Shown: in pieces, positions 16,057 to 23,110 of the stretch
Layout: each line of letters begins with the position of its first letter
Numbering within the stretch: position 1 is the first letter of the stretch
Origin: an uncultured Clostridium sp.
Lineage (GTDB): Bacteria > Bacillota > Clostridia > Christensenellales > Borkfalkiaceae
Length of the DNA: 38,387 nt
Assembly: GCA_900555925.1 (NCBI GenBank)
Contig: USMU01000007.1
Coordinates: 1-38,387, forward strand
Direction: 5' to 3'
Notes under the pieces: model-generated
What the model was told of the DNA's origin: nothing
The model's database searches: none
Seen by the model: only the letters and a program-made list of their open reading frames with translations
Translations under genes and position numbers: made by a program

Positions 16057-17298
16057 ATGACAAAGAAGATAAAAACGGGAATTATAGGTTTGGGTTGCCG
16101 CGGATTTTCCCTTTTGGATACGATATTGGCATGTGAAAATGCGGAAATCGCCGCCGTTTGCGACGTATATCCCGACAGAATAGATCGGGCGTTTGAAAAA
16201 ATCTGCAAAAAGCAGAAAAAGCAGCCTGCAAAATATATCGATTATCGCGAATTGCTTGCCGACGGAGAAATAGAAGCCGTATTGATATGTTCTTCTTGGG
16301 ACGAACATATCCGCATGGCGATTCAAAGTATGCGGGCAGGCAAAATCACGGCAATGGAAGTTGGCGGAGCTTATGACATAGAAGAGTGTTGGGAACTTGT
16401 CCGCACTTATGAGGAGACAAAAACGCCGATCATGCTCATGGAAAACTGTTGTTTTGACAGGTTTGAGCTTCTTGCCACTTCGCTCGTACGGGCGGGAAAA
16501 TTGGGTGAAATCGTACATTGTCACGGCGCTTACAGCCATGACCTCAGAGATGAAGTTTTAGGGGGATATGTAAACCGTCATTATAGGCTCGATAATTATA
16601 AAAAGCGTAACTGCGAAAATTATCCGACGCACGAGCTCGGGCCGATTGCCAAACTTTTGGATATCAATCGGGGCAACAGAATGATTTCATTGGTTTCCGT
16701 TGCGTCAAAATCGGCGGGGCTGGAAGCGTTTTCGCAAACGGAAAAGAATCCCGACGCTTCTCTTCGCGGGGTAAAATTTGCGCAGGGCGATATCGTGAAT
16801 ACGATTATTACCTGTGCGAACGGAGAGACGATTTCTTTAAAATTGGACACGACTTTGCCGAAATACTATTCGCGGGAATTTACCGTCCGCGGGACAAAGG
16901 GACTTTGCAATCAGGAAGCGAACATGGTTATGTTGGAGGACGAAAGTAATTTTCATGAATTTTTCGAACCCGAAAAGACATTGGAAAGACAATTGAACAG
17001 CGCTCAAAAGTATAATAGTTACCTTCCGTCCGCGTGGAGAGATATTACCGCGGAGGAAAAGGCTCTCGGACACGGCGGAATGGATTACTTTATGCTCAAA
17101 GAATTTTTTAATTGTATCGAAGAGAAACGAGAGTTTCCCATCGATGTATATGACGCGGCTTCATGGATGTGTATAACGGCTCTGTCCGAACAATCCGTGG
17201 CAACAGGAGGAACGGTCAGGTTTATCCCCGACTTTACAAGGGGAAAATGGATTAAGCGCCCGCGCAAAGACGTGATTTCGCTTCCCTCTGCGGAATAA
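16057..17298 (+). CDS. Gfo/Idh/MocA family protein, GH109-like
   Basis: This is a 413-residue protein without a signal peptide, so cytosolic. The N-terminal Rossmann motif is GIIGLGCRGFS (about 7-17). The segments AMEVGGAYDIEECWELV, LMENCCFDRFELL, GEIVHCHGAYSHDLRDE and NYPTHELGPIAKLLDINRGN resemble from memory the GH109 branch. There NAD+-dependent alpha-N-acetylgalactosaminidases cleave by transient oxidation at C3, and the EKP motif of ordinary sugar dehydrogenases is replaced by an EV-type motif. A plain sugar dehydrogenase is the alternative. It follows a divergent promoter shared with an AraC-type regulator and sits next to the surface glycan operon, so processing of an imported oligosaccharide is a reasonable role. 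Confidence 0.8.
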   Translation: MTKKIKTGIIGLGCRGFSLLDTILACENAEIAAVCDVYPDRIDRAFEKICKKQKKQPAKYIDYRELLADGEIEAVLICSSWDEHIRMAIQSMRAGKITAMEVGGAYDIEECWELVRTYEETKTPIMLMENCCFDRFELLATSLVRAGKLGEIVHCHGAYSHDLRDEVLGGYVNRHYRLDNYKKRNCENYPTHELGPIAKLLDINRGNRMISLVSVASKSAGLEAFSQTEKNPDASLRGVKFAQGDIVNTIITCANGETISLKLDTTLPKYYSREFTVRGTKGLCNQEANMVMLEDESNFHEFFEPEKTLERQLNSAQKYNSYLPSAWRDITAEEKALGHGGMDYFMLKEFFNCIEEKREFPIDVYDAASWMCITALSEQSVATGGTVRFIPDFTRGKWIKRPRKDVISLPSAE

Positions 17299-17361
17299 TG
17301 CACGAAAAATTTATCAAATAGGGGTGGGGAAGTTCTTCAAAAATAAATATTCGGGAAAGTC

Positions 17362-17390
17362 TTGACAATTTTGGGGAAATGTGTTAAAAT
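17362..17390 (+). promoter_or_regulatory. Strong promoter of the 44-aa peptide gene
   Basis: Perfect TTGACA (17362-17367), 17-base spacer and TAAAAT (17385-17390) with an extended TGT. A ribosome site (AAGGAAGGGG, about 17408-17417) follows, 6 to 7 bases before the ATG. Confidence 0.88.
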
Positions 17391-17423
17391 ATAAATATAT
17401 TTTTACAAAGGAAGGGGAAAATT

Positions 17424-17558
17424 ATGAGGAAAAAATACCAAAATCCGGAAATTCAAATTATTTCTCTTGAAATTATCGATGTTATTCGGACAAGCGACAT
17501 TAACAAATTTGACTCGTTTAAAAACGATATTGAGTGGGGTATTTTTGAAGAAGATTAA
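17424..17558 (+). CDS. 44-aa peptide of the KY-x-x-P ... DVIxTS type
   Basis: This short gene encodes 44 residues, beginning MRKKYQNPEIQIISLE, continuing IIDVIRTSD, and ending in an acidic, aromatic stretch (IEWGIFEED). It has a near-perfect promoter, a good ribosome site and its own terminator 4 bases after the stop, so it is very likely expressed alone and strongly. From memory, short peptides with a Lys-Tyr-x-x-Pro start and an Asp-Val-Ile-x-Thr-Ser motif are common in Clostridia, without an agreed function. There is no signal peptide, no membrane helix and no cysteine. A ribosomally made modified peptide is possible but nothing nearby resembles a modifying enzyme. Function is unknown. Confidence 0.72.
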   Translation: MRKKYQNPEIQIISLEIIDVIRTSDINKFDSFKNDIEWGIFEED

Positions 17559-17561
17559 CAG

Positions 17562-17593
17562 AAAACCGGAGCGTCTTTTCGCTCCGGTTTTTC
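17562..17593 (+). terminator. Intrinsic terminator after the 44-aa peptide gene
   Basis: A perfect 12-bp stem (17562-17573 with 17580-17591, AAAACCGGAGCG and its complement) with a 6-base loop ends in a T-run. The ribosome site of the next gene begins immediately after. Confidence 0.85.
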
Positions 17594-17609
17594 AAAGGAG
17601 TTTTGATAG

Positions 17610-18824
17610 GTGAAAGTAGAAGTAGTAAAATATCGTTCGGAGTGGTCACGGGAATTTGAAGCGGAAGCGGAGCGGATAAAAGAAATTCTGGGCGACGAGG
17701 CGATTGAGATTTATCATATCGGCAGTACTTCGGTGGAAGGACTTTCCGCAAAGCCTATTATCGACATTATGCCCGTCGTAAAGGATATTTCGCGAATCGA
17801 TAAATTAAATCCGGCCTTTGAAGCGTTGGGCTACGAATGTATGGGCGAATTCGGAATTCCGGGTAGGAGATATTTCAGAAAGGGCGGAGAGAAACGAACG
17901 CATCAGATTCATGTTTTCGGCCGCGAAAGCGAATACGATATTTCCCGACATCTCGCCGTACGGGATTATCTTCGTCGCCATGCGGACAAAGCGGAAGAAT
18001 ACGGACATCTGAAAGAGAAATTGGCGGAAAAATATCCTTTCGATATAGAAGGATATTGCGACGGAAAGGACTCTTTCGTAAAGAATATGGAGCGGGAAGC
18101 ACTGAAAGAGTTTTGTGCGCTCGCTTATCTATCCCGCGACAAAAATTCCTATGTGGATATGTCGGAATGTATTTCCCGCGGAGCGGCGAAAATTTTGTTT
18201 TCAGGGGATATAGGCGTATTGTTATATGAACAATCGAGCGGGATTTATATGATTGCTGCCGAGGAGCGGGAGGCGGCGGAAAAAATTCTGTCCTTTCTCG
18301 ATGAAAAAGAGCTGAAAAACAAGAGCGGGCTTTTAGTCGCACACGGAGAGACTGTCCGCGCGGCGGCGTATGAAAAGTTGGGACTGAAAGGCGAAACGGC
18401 TTGTTTTCAGGTCGTATATACTTCTAAAAGTTTGCGCAGCTTAAAAGGGGAGCTGAATTTCCGTATTCCCGACAGAGCGGAAATCGAGAGGATAAAGAGT
18501 GAATATCATTTGGAATCCCCTGAAAATATCGAAATGCTTTGTTCGGAAAGAAAAATTTGGTGCGGTTTTTTGAAATCGGGAGAATTTGTCGGATTTATCG
18601 GCCGTCATCCCGAAGGCAGTATGGGACTTTTACAGGTATTTTCCGAATATCGTCGCCAAGGATACGGAGAAGAGTTGGAAAGTTTCATGATTAATCGTTT
18701 TTTGGAGGAAGGCCGCGTCCCTTACGCGCATATTATCGTGGATAACGAAAAATCCATGAATTTACAAAAAAAGTTGGGATACGAGGTGGCAGACAAAAAA
18801 ATTTATTGGTTGTTTGAAAAGTAA
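17610..18824 (+). CDS. GrpB-GNAT fusion protein
   Basis: This is a 404-residue protein starting at GTG, chosen because AAAGGAG ends 9 bases upstream. Residues 1 to about 165 match the GrpB (UPF0157) nucleotidyltransferase-like family, with IYHIGSTSVEGLSAKPIIDI containing the conserved GST and D-x-x motifs, and THQIHVF. Residues about 190-404 look like a GNAT N-acetyltransferase, with the acetyl-CoA loop EYRRQGYGEEL and the late N-EKSMNLQKKLGYE motif. GrpB proteins are usually about 170-180 residues and stand alone, so this is a two-domain protein. It follows the terminator of the peptide gene and no own promoter is clear. The substrates of either half are unknown. Confidence 0.85.
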   Translation: MKVEVVKYRSEWSREFEAEAERIKEILGDEAIEIYHIGSTSVEGLSAKPIIDIMPVVKDISRIDKLNPAFEALGYECMGEFGIPGRRYFRKGGEKRTHQIHVFGRESEYDISRHLAVRDYLRRHADKAEEYGHLKEKLAEKYPFDIEGYCDGKDSFVKNMEREALKEFCALAYLSRDKNSYVDMSECISRGAAKILFSGDIGVLLYEQSSGIYMIAAEEREAAEKILSFLDEKELKNKSGLLVAHGETVRAAAYEKLGLKGETACFQVVYTSKSLRSLKGELNFRIPDRAEIERIKSEYHLESPENIEMLCSERKIWCGFLKSGEFVGFIGRHPEGSMGLLQVFSEYRRQGYGEELESFMINRFLEEGRVPYAHIIVDNEKSMNLQKKLGYEVADKKIYWLFEK

Positions 18825-18850
18825 TTTTATCATAAATTCATACATAAAAG

Positions 18851-18882
18851 CCCTTCAATTTGCAGAAATTGAATTTGAAGGG
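18851..18882 (+). other. Two mutually exclusive small hairpins before the CmpB-like gene
   Basis: TTCAATTT (18854-18861) and AAATTGAA (18866-18873) form an 8-bp stem with a GCAG loop. The longer alternative pairs CCCTTCAA (18851-18858) with TTGAAGGG (18875-18882), the latter overlapping the ribosome site of the next gene. There is no T-run, so a translation-control role is more likely than termination. Confidence 0.35.
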
Positions 18883-18889
18883 GGAGTTT

Positions 18890-19555
18890 ATGACAAAACT
18901 CGGGAAGGAAAAGGAAGAGGCGACGAGAGTCCCGCCAAAGGGCTTGAGAAGAATTTCGGTCGTCTCATTGATGTTTTTTCTCATTTCTTTCTTGGGCTGG
19001 TGCATGGAGACGATCTATTGCTCTTCGTGGTTTACGAATTTTGATGACAGGGGATTTCTCACGCTTCCTTTCTGCGTCATTTACGGCACGCCTCTCTGTC
19101 TCGTTTTTCTCCTTTTGGGAACTCCGAAAGAAGGATTTTTGGCGAGGAACATAGAAAAAACAAAGCTGAAAAGAGGCATGAAAATTTTTTTGCGTTATGC
19201 TTTGTATTTTCTTTTGTCTGCCGGAATTGCCACTTTATTTGAGCTCGTTTTCGGCTTGCTGTTTGATTCTCTCGGCGTCAGGCTTTGGAGTTATCGCCGT
19301 TTTCCGTTGAACTATAAAGGATATGTCTGCCTTTATTTTTCATTGCTTTGGGGAACTTTGATCACGCTGTCCATGTCTACTTTTTTCGATCCCTTATATC
19401 GCGCTTTGGCGCGTATCCCCCCAAAAATTGCGATTGCGGCGAATGTTGTTTTATGGGTAGCCGTAATTTCGGATTTTTCTTTCAATATCGTTTATTTATT
19501 GCGGGAAGGACATCATTTTGAACTGATTTTTTCTTTATTGTCAGGCTTTTTATAA
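18890..19555 (+). CDS. CmpB-like membrane protein (putative ABC-transporter type IV family)
   Basis: This is a 221-residue protein from the ATG at 18890, preceded by AAGGGGGAG. A TTG 30 bases upstream is a less likely start. It has about five or six hydrophobic segments, with the signature near the first helix (FFLISFLGWCMETIYCS), then GFLTLPFCVIYGTPL, and later YKGYVCLYFSLLWG. These match from memory the PF06541 family, named putative ABC-transporter type IV, found mainly in Bacillota and without a demonstrated function. No ATPase gene is next to it. A terminator follows at once. Confidence 0.8.
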   Translation: MTKLGKEKEEATRVPPKGLRRISVVSLMFFLISFLGWCMETIYCSSWFTNFDDRGFLTLPFCVIYGTPLCLVFLLLGTPKEGFLARNIEKTKLKRGMKIFLRYALYFLLSAGIATLFELVFGLLFDSLGVRLWSYRRFPLNYKGYVCLYFSLLWGTLITLSMSTFFDPLYRALARIPPKIAIAANVVLWVAVISDFSFNIVYLLREGHHFELIFSLLSGFL

Positions 19556-19560
19556 TAGAG

Positions 19561-19591
19561 CGCCCTGATTTCATTTTCTGAAATCGGGGCG
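19561..19591 (+). terminator. Intrinsic terminator after the CmpB-like gene
   Basis: A 13-bp stem (19561-19573 with 19579-19591, one G-T pair) and a 5-base loop. The tract after it (TTAAAAT) is weak in T, so termination may be partial. Confidence 0.65.
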
Positions 19592-19611
19592 TTAAAATAG
19601 CTTCGGAGAGA

Positions 19612-19640
19612 TTGATTTTTTCTCTGATTTATGTTATACT
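19612..19640 (+). promoter_or_regulatory. Promoter of the flavoprotein-nitrilase-Bce-type operon
   Basis: TTGATT (19612-19617), a 17-base spacer and TATACT (19635-19640) with an extended TGT. The transcription start should fall near 19647, leaving a short leader with GTGAGGAGA before the ATG at 19669. Confidence 0.75.
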
Positions 19641-19668
19641 GCAAAGGAATTCAAGTGAGGAGAAAGAT

Positions 19669-20514
19669 ATGCTGGACTGTATAATCGTCGGCAGCGGAAT
19701 CGCGGGAATTTCCGCTGCGCTTACGTTAAAAGCAAACGGAAAAAATTTCATGTTGCTGGGTTCGCCTGATTTGAGCGTCAAAATAAGCCGTGCGGAATGC
19801 ATCCGAAATTATCCCGGACTCTCTTCCGTAACCGGACGTGAATTTACGCGGGCGTTGAAAAAACAACTTGCCGAAGCGGAAATTTCTGTCACGGACGAAC
19901 GGGTTTCGGGCGTTTATGCCATGGGCGGGAAATTTGCCGTCCTGACGCAGAGCGGGGTTTCTTTCGAATCCAAGACCGTAATTTTGGCGACGGGAGTGGA
20001 GTCTGTAAAACGATTGGATGGCGAGGAGGAATTTCTCGGCCGAGGCGTCAGTTATTGCGCCACGTGCGACGGTTTTCTCTATAAAGGAAAGACGATAGGC
20101 GTCCTTTCCACCTCAAAACGTTTTGAACACGAGGTGGAATATTTGGCGAAACTCGCGGGAAAAGTTTATCTGATGCCGATGTATAAGGACGTGGGAGATT
20201 TTTCGGAAAACGTGGAAAAAATCATAAAGATGCCCTTGGCGGTCAAAGGGGAAAAGAAGGTAAACCGTTTAGTATTCAAGGACGGTGAACTGCCCGTGGA
20301 CGGCGTATTTTTGCTGAAAGAGAGCATTTCTCCCGCCGTTTTAGTGGGGGGCTTGGAAATGTCAGAAGGGCATGTCGCCGTCGCGCGGGATATGTCTACG
20401 AATCTGAAAGGTTGCTTTGCCGCGGGCGACTGTACGGGTCGGCCGTATCAGTATGCAAAGGCCGCGGGAGAAGGAAACATTGCCGCTCATTCCGTGTCTG
20501 CAATGGAGGAGTAA
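19669..20514 (+). CDS. Thioredoxin-reductase-like flavoprotein without NADPH motifs
   Basis: This is a 281-residue protein, the start chosen at the ATG with a ribosome site. An FAD motif (IIVGSGIAGISAA) opens the protein. The redox pair is CATC at residues 130-133 within VSYCATCDGF, as in thioredoxin reductases. The C-terminal FAD motif GCFAAGDCTGRPYQYAKAAGEG is also present. The central nucleotide-binding domain reads GKTIGVLSTSKRFEHE, where NADPH-dependent enzymes have GGGDSA, and the HRRxxxR motif is replaced by MPMYKDV. This pattern is known from ferredoxin-dependent flavin thioredoxin reductases of clostridia and is also possible in other low-NADPH relatives. The next gene begins 6 bases after the stop. 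Confidence 0.85.
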   Translation: MLDCIIVGSGIAGISAALTLKANGKNFMLLGSPDLSVKISRAECIRNYPGLSSVTGREFTRALKKQLAEAEISVTDERVSGVYAMGGKFAVLTQSGVSFESKTVILATGVESVKRLDGEEEFLGRGVSYCATCDGFLYKGKTIGVLSTSKRFEHEVEYLAKLAGKVYLMPMYKDVGDFSENVEKIIKMPLAVKGEKKVNRLVFKDGELPVDGVFLLKESISPAVLVGGLEMSEGHVAVARDMSTNLKGCFAAGDCTGRPYQYAKAAGEGNIAAHSVSAMEE

Positions 20515-20520
20515 GGGGAT

Positions 20521-21381
20521 ATGGAACTGCTGAAACTCGCCGTCGTCCAGCATAAGACGACGGAAAACGATGTAGAAAAAAATACGGCCGCGGCGATTCG
20601 ATTTATCGAAGAAGCCGCGGAGAACGGTGCGGATTTTGTGCTCTTCCCCGAATGTTTTTTAACTTCCTATGCCTGCCCCGAAATTTGTCATACCTTGTCT
20701 CCGGTTGCAGAAATCGAAGGAGATTCGGAATTTTCCGCATGGTGCCGAAACGCTTTGACGGATAACGGAAAAATACTCGGAAAAATCAGACAAACGGCGG
20801 CAGAACAAAATATCGGGGTATGTATTACGGGATTTACGAGAGGAAAGAAATATCCGCAAAACAGCGCCTATGTGATCGGACGAAAGGGCGAAATATTGCT
20901 GAAATATTCCAAGGTACATACCTGCGATTTCGATTGGGAACGCTATCTCGAAGGCGGCGAGGAATTTTTCGTGTGCGATTTCGACGGCGTAAAACTCGGC
21001 GTGATGATTTGTTATGACCGCGAACACCCCGAAAGCGCGAGAGAACTCGCACTTCAAGGCGCGGAACTCATTCTCGTGCCGAACGACTGCGGCGGAATGT
21101 CTCCGAGACTCAAAGAATTGTCCGTACGGGCCATGGAGAATATGACGGGAGTTGCAATGGCGAATCCTCCCGGAAACAACGCGGGAAATTCCTGTGCTTT
21201 TCTCCCCATGGTCTGGGACGAGGAGGGACGGGGAATGGATAATATGATTGCCTTGGCGGACGAACATTTCGACGGAATTTTATATGCGGATTTCGATATT
21301 CGTAAAATCCGCAATTACCGCGAAAGCGAATTTCTCGGAAAAAACAGAAAGCCGAAAGCCTATAAGCATTTGTGCAAATGA
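20521..21381 (+). CDS. Carbon-nitrogen hydrolase (nitrilase superfamily)
   Basis: This is a 286-residue cytosolic protein. The nitrilase catalytic triad is in place: Glu44 (VLFPECF), Lys131 (KYSKVHTC) and Cys164 (GVMICYDREHPE). The amidase branch usually shows this pattern, acting on a linear amide of a small molecule, but the exact substrate cannot be deduced. It starts 6 bases after the flavoprotein gene and the response regulator follows after 29 bases, so one transcript is likely. Confidence 0.9.
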   Translation: MELLKLAVVQHKTTENDVEKNTAAAIRFIEEAAENGADFVLFPECFLTSYACPEICHTLSPVAEIEGDSEFSAWCRNALTDNGKILGKIRQTAAEQNIGVCITGFTRGKKYPQNSAYVIGRKGEILLKYSKVHTCDFDWERYLEGGEEFFVCDFDGVKLGVMICYDREHPESARELALQGAELILVPNDCGGMSPRLKELSVRAMENMTGVAMANPPGNNAGNSCAFLPMVWDEEGRGMDNMIALADEHFDGILYADFDIRKIRNYRESEFLGKNRKPKAYKHLCK

Positions 21382-21410
21382 ACAATTTTCAAAAGCGGGA
21401 GTTCAGCGTC

Positions 21411-22022
21411 ATGGAAAAAATTTTAGTGGTGGAAGATGACGAAAGCATTCGGGAAGAACTGATCACCCTCCTTCGTGCAAACGGATATCGGACGGTGGAG
21501 GCGCCGCCGTGCGACCTCGCCCTTTTGGACGTGAATCTGCCCGGGGAGAGCGGGTTCGAGCGCTGTCGGAAACTGCGCATGCAGTCGGATGTTCCCGTTA
21601 TTTTTCTGACGGCTCGGGAGTCTGCGGAGGACGAAATCGTAGGCTTCGGCGTCGGCGCGGACGACTATATCCGAAAACCTTATAATTCGTCCGTATTGCT
21701 CGCCCGTATCGCAAGACTCTTAAAACACCGTTCTTCGCCCGTGCTTTCCGTCCGGGGCTTGTCGCTCAATTTGTCGGACATGACCGTATCCTATAAGGAC
21801 AACAAAGCGGAGCTTACGAAAAACGAAACCCGTATTCTTTCCTGCCTCATGAAAAAAGAACTGTGTACTCGGGAAGAAATCTTTGAGGACTTATGGAATA
21901 ACAGTTTGTATGTAGACGAAAACACGCTGTATGTCAACATCAACAGATTGCGGGAAAAACTCAGGTCTTTGGGGGCGGAGGATTTTATCAGAACGGTGCG
22001 CGGCGTGGGGTATCGGTTATGA
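21411..22022 (+). CDS. OmpR-family response regulator (BceR-like) with shortened receiver
   Basis: The start is set at the ATG of MEKILVVEDDES, with GGGAG upstream, giving 203 residues. An earlier GTG at 21372 overlaps the nitrilase stop and has no ribosome site. The receiver phospho-Asp is at residue 40 (LALLDVNLPGESG), whereas it is normally near 52-55. About 12 residues between strand 2 and strand 3 (the region of helix 2) are missing, in frame. The other key points remain: DD at 9-10, the Thr of IFLTARES and the Lys of DDYIRKPY. The C-terminal winged helix ends with the usual INRLREKL and IRTVRGVGYRL. It pairs with the kinase that follows (4-base overlap). Confidence 0.9.
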   Translation: MEKILVVEDDESIREELITLLRANGYRTVEAPPCDLALLDVNLPGESGFERCRKLRMQSDVPVIFLTARESAEDEIVGFGVGADDYIRKPYNSSVLLARIARLLKHRSSPVLSVRGLSLNLSDMTVSYKDNKAELTKNETRILSCLMKKELCTREEIFEDLWNNSLYVDENTLYVNINRLREKLRSLGAEDFIRTVRGVGYRL

Positions 22023-23029
22023 AATGGAGAGAATATATCGCTTCCAAAGCGGCGGGGCTTTGTTTTTTGGGCATCGCCGCTCTTTTATGGGGAATTTTTG
22101 CATATTTTGCGGGCGCGAACGCGGCCGTGCTTTGGGGCAGCGAGATTTTTTTCGCTTGCGCTGCGGCGATATGGTTGGCGCTTGGATTTTTTTCCGTCTC
22201 CAAACGCCTGAAAAAGCTGGAAAAGACGTTGGAGGGCTTAAAAGAGCCTTATCTGCTGGGAGAGCTTCTCGAAAAACCGCGCGATGCCGCGGAAAAGGAA
22301 TATTTCCGCGTCATGAAAGAAGTGTCGCGTTCGGCGATCGGGACCGCGGAGACTGCGTTGAAGGAGAAAGAAGAATATTGCGAATATGTCGAGAGCTGGA
22401 TTCATGAAATCAAGACGCCCCTGACGGCATGTTCTCTCATTCTCGATAACGGCGGCGATACGGGAAAACTCAAACGGGAGCTCAAACGCGCGGACAACCT
22501 GACGGAGACGATACTCTATTACGCACGGCTGAGAAGCAGTGAAAAGGATATCAAAATCGGAAAAATAAATGCGTCGGACATCGTGGCGGAAGCAGTGAAA
22601 AGCCAAAGGGAGCTCCTTGTCGCGGCGCGGATAGGCGTGGAGGCGAAAGGGGATTTTTCCGTATACACGGACGGAAAATCCCTCTGCTTCATCCTGAAAC
22701 AGCTTTTAATCAACTGTGCGAAATACTGCCGCGGCTGCCGCGTGGAAATTACGGCCGAGGACGGCTGTATTTCCGTTTCCGACAACGGGTCCGGAATTCC
22801 CTCTCACGAGCTTCGACGGGTGACTTCCCGCGGCTTTACGGGCGCGAACGGAAAGAGTGCGGGCGGCACGGGTATGGGGCTTTACATCGTTTCCGAGCTG
22901 TGCAAAAAGCTGGAAATCGAATTGGAAATTTTTTCGGAGGTCGGAAAGGGGACAAAATTTGTTCTCCGTTTTGAGAGTTTGAAAAAATCTTACGAAAACG
23001 TAAGGGAGGAAAAAGACGGCGTTAGATAA
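22019..23029 (+). CDS. Intramembrane-sensing histidine kinase (BceS-like)
   Basis: This is a 336-residue protein. Two membrane helices lie within residues about 12-60 with almost no extracellular loop, the layout of BceS-type kinases that read their ABC transporter rather than the peptide itself. The phosphorylated His is residue 129 in SWIHEIKTPLTA. The ATPase domain has the N-box (LLINCAKYC), DNGSGIPSHEL and GTGMGLYIV. It overlaps the regulator by four bases (ATGA). The ABC transporter genes follow, so the four-gene set is a complete BceRS/BceAB-type module for detecting and resisting antimicrobial peptides that bind cell-wall precursors. Confidence 0.92.
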   Translation: MKWREYIASKAAGLCFLGIAALLWGIFAYFAGANAAVLWGSEIFFACAAAIWLALGFFSVSKRLKKLEKTLEGLKEPYLLGELLEKPRDAAEKEYFRVMKEVSRSAIGTAETALKEKEEYCEYVESWIHEIKTPLTACSLILDNGGDTGKLKRELKRADNLTETILYYARLRSSEKDIKIGKINASDIVAEAVKSQRELLVAARIGVEAKGDFSVYTDGKSLCFILKQLLINCAKYCRGCRVEITAEDGCISVSDNGSGIPSHELRRVTSRGFTGANGKSAGGTGMGLYIVSELCKKLEIELEIFSEVGKGTKFVLRFESLKKSYENVREEKDGVR

Positions 23030-23072
23030 AAACGGGCTTTGCCGTGGTATCATGGTAATCGGAATTCGGAAA

Positions 23073-23110
23073 AAGGAGGTTGCCGCGGATTTCCCGCGGC
23101 GCATGAAATG
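23073..23110 (+). promoter_or_regulatory. Ribosome site separated from its start codon by a GC hairpin
   Basis: AAGGAGGT (23073-23080) lies 27 bases before the ATG at 23108, too far for normal use. Between them GCCGCGG (23082-23088), loop ATTTC, and CCGCGGC (23094-23100) form a perfect 7-bp GC stem. Folding it out leaves 8 bases between the ribosome site and the ATG. No in-frame start exists in between. Confidence 0.55.
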
